From: Candidatus Dormiibacterota bacterium
GTDB taxonomy: Bacteria > Chloroflexota > Dormibacteria > Aeolococcales > Bog-877
DNA length: 7,512 nucleotides
Direction of reading: 5' to 3'
Assembly (NCBI GenBank): GCA_003135035.1
Contig: PLDE01000206.1
Coordinates: 516-8,027, forward strand
Shown: positions 7,000 to 7,512 of the stretch, piece by piece
Numbering within the stretch: the stretch's first letter is position 1
Layout: every line of letters starts with the position of its first letter
The notes under the pieces: model-generated
Databases searched by the model: none
The model's input: only the letters and a program-made list of their open reading frames with translations
What the model was told of the DNA's origin: nothing
Made by a program: the position numbers and the translations under genes

Positions 7000-7512
7000 T
7001 CTGGGGTGGAGTGATGGCGGCGGCTGGGTTTGCCGGTGGTGCCATCGCTCTCTTTTCGGTTGGTCCCAGCGGAATGGCCCTGAGTGCCCTGGCGCTCGGC
7101 CTCGGCCTGGGCGGGGTGGCCTCCTTGTCATCGGGTCCCACGGGTTTTGCCTGCCTCGCAGGCATCGGGGCAGCCGCTGCCCTGATCATCCTGCTCAGCG
7201 GACGCCTGCCCGGACTGGATCGTTCCATTGCCCTGCTTGGTCGAGGGCCAGTTGTCGAGCGGCCGCGAGTGTTCGGGATTCGGAGCCTGCGGGCCATCCT
7301 GGGGGCGATGGCCCTCTTCACGGCCAGGCTGCTGTCCGGGCATCTCACCGCCGGGACGGTGACTACCCAGGGTCCCGGGTTCGCCTGCCTCTTCGTTTTC
7401 GAGGTGGGGCTGATTCGCATTGGCACTGGCCAGGGGCCAGCGGAGATGGGTCTGGGTGGTCTCTGCGCCGGTATGGGAGCGGCGGGTTTCCTGCTTCTGA
7501 GCGCTCCCGGCT
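6996..7512 (+). CDS. Uncharacterised polytopic membrane protein, 5' part (possible partner subunit of a complex I/hydrogenase-like complex)
   Basis: An open frame of 172 codons runs off the right edge without a stop. GTG 6996 overlaps the previous TGA in a GTGA junction, the usual sign of translational coupling. GTG 7011 and ATG 7014 are in-frame alternatives, with GGTGGA close upstream. The translation is very rich in Gly, Ala and Leu and contains no lysine. It has about five or six hydrophobic segments (roughly 2-20, 24-47, 49-69, 97-115, 125-145 and 150-172), separated near 70-95 by an arginine-containing loop. E136, in LFVFEVGLIRIG, lies inside a membrane segment; buried glutamates are used for ion movement in NuoK- and HyfE-type subunits. 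The N-terminus lacks the NuoH pattern, and I recognise no family with confidence. Its job is suggested only by its coupling to the antiporter-like gene. The coding call is strong; the function is unknown. Confidence 0.65.
   Translation, partial: MIWGGVMAAAGFAGGAIALFSVGPSGMALSALALGLGLGGVASLSSGPTGFACLAGIGAAAALIILLSGRLPGLDRSIALLGRGPVVERPRVFGIRSLRAILGAMALFTARLLSGHLTAGTVTTQGPGFACLFVFEVGLIRIGTGQGPAEMGLGGLCAGMGAAGFLLLSAPG

Overview
This is a GC-rich bacterial window carrying one strand of tightly packed, forward-facing genes: the end of clpX, a complete metE, a complete valS, a complete membrane protein resembling the antiporter subunits of complex I and hydrogenase-4, and the start of a second membrane protein that runs off the right edge. 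No RNA gene, insertion sequence, CRISPR array or phage gene was found. The only sizeable gap (163-257, 95 bases) lies between clpX and metE. It holds a terminator-like palindrome, a small GNRA-capped hairpin and the metE ribosome binding site.

The high GC, the exclusive use of GTG starts for the four genes whose starts are visible, and the closeness of clpX to valS (a neighbourhood known from Actinobacteria such as Streptomyces, and loosely from Firmicutes) suggest a high-GC lineage such as Actinomycetota, Chloroflexota or Dormibacterota. This is inference; there is no rRNA or other marker to settle it.

Layout. 1-162: ClpX C-terminus, beginning at the sensor-2 arginine. 166-257: leader region. 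258-2561: cobalamin-independent methionine synthase, with every zinc and homocysteine residue in place. 2582-5209: valyl-tRNA synthetase, with HMGH, RMSKS, an editing domain and a C-terminal coiled coil. 5224-6999: a 591-residue polytopic protein with an antiporter-subunit outline but altered ion-path residues. 6996-7512: a lysine-free hydrophobic protein overlapping the previous gene by four bases (GTGA).

From metE onward the gaps are 20, 14 and -4 bases, so metE, valS and the membrane genes are probably one transcription unit. The first three genes are housekeeping (protein unfolding, methionine supply, tRNA charging). The last two look like the beginning of a respiratory or hydrogenase-type membrane complex whose remaining genes should lie to the right. 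The most unusual content is this membrane pair: the antiporter-like protein has a single lysine in 591 residues and glutamine where the family has its TM5 glutamate.
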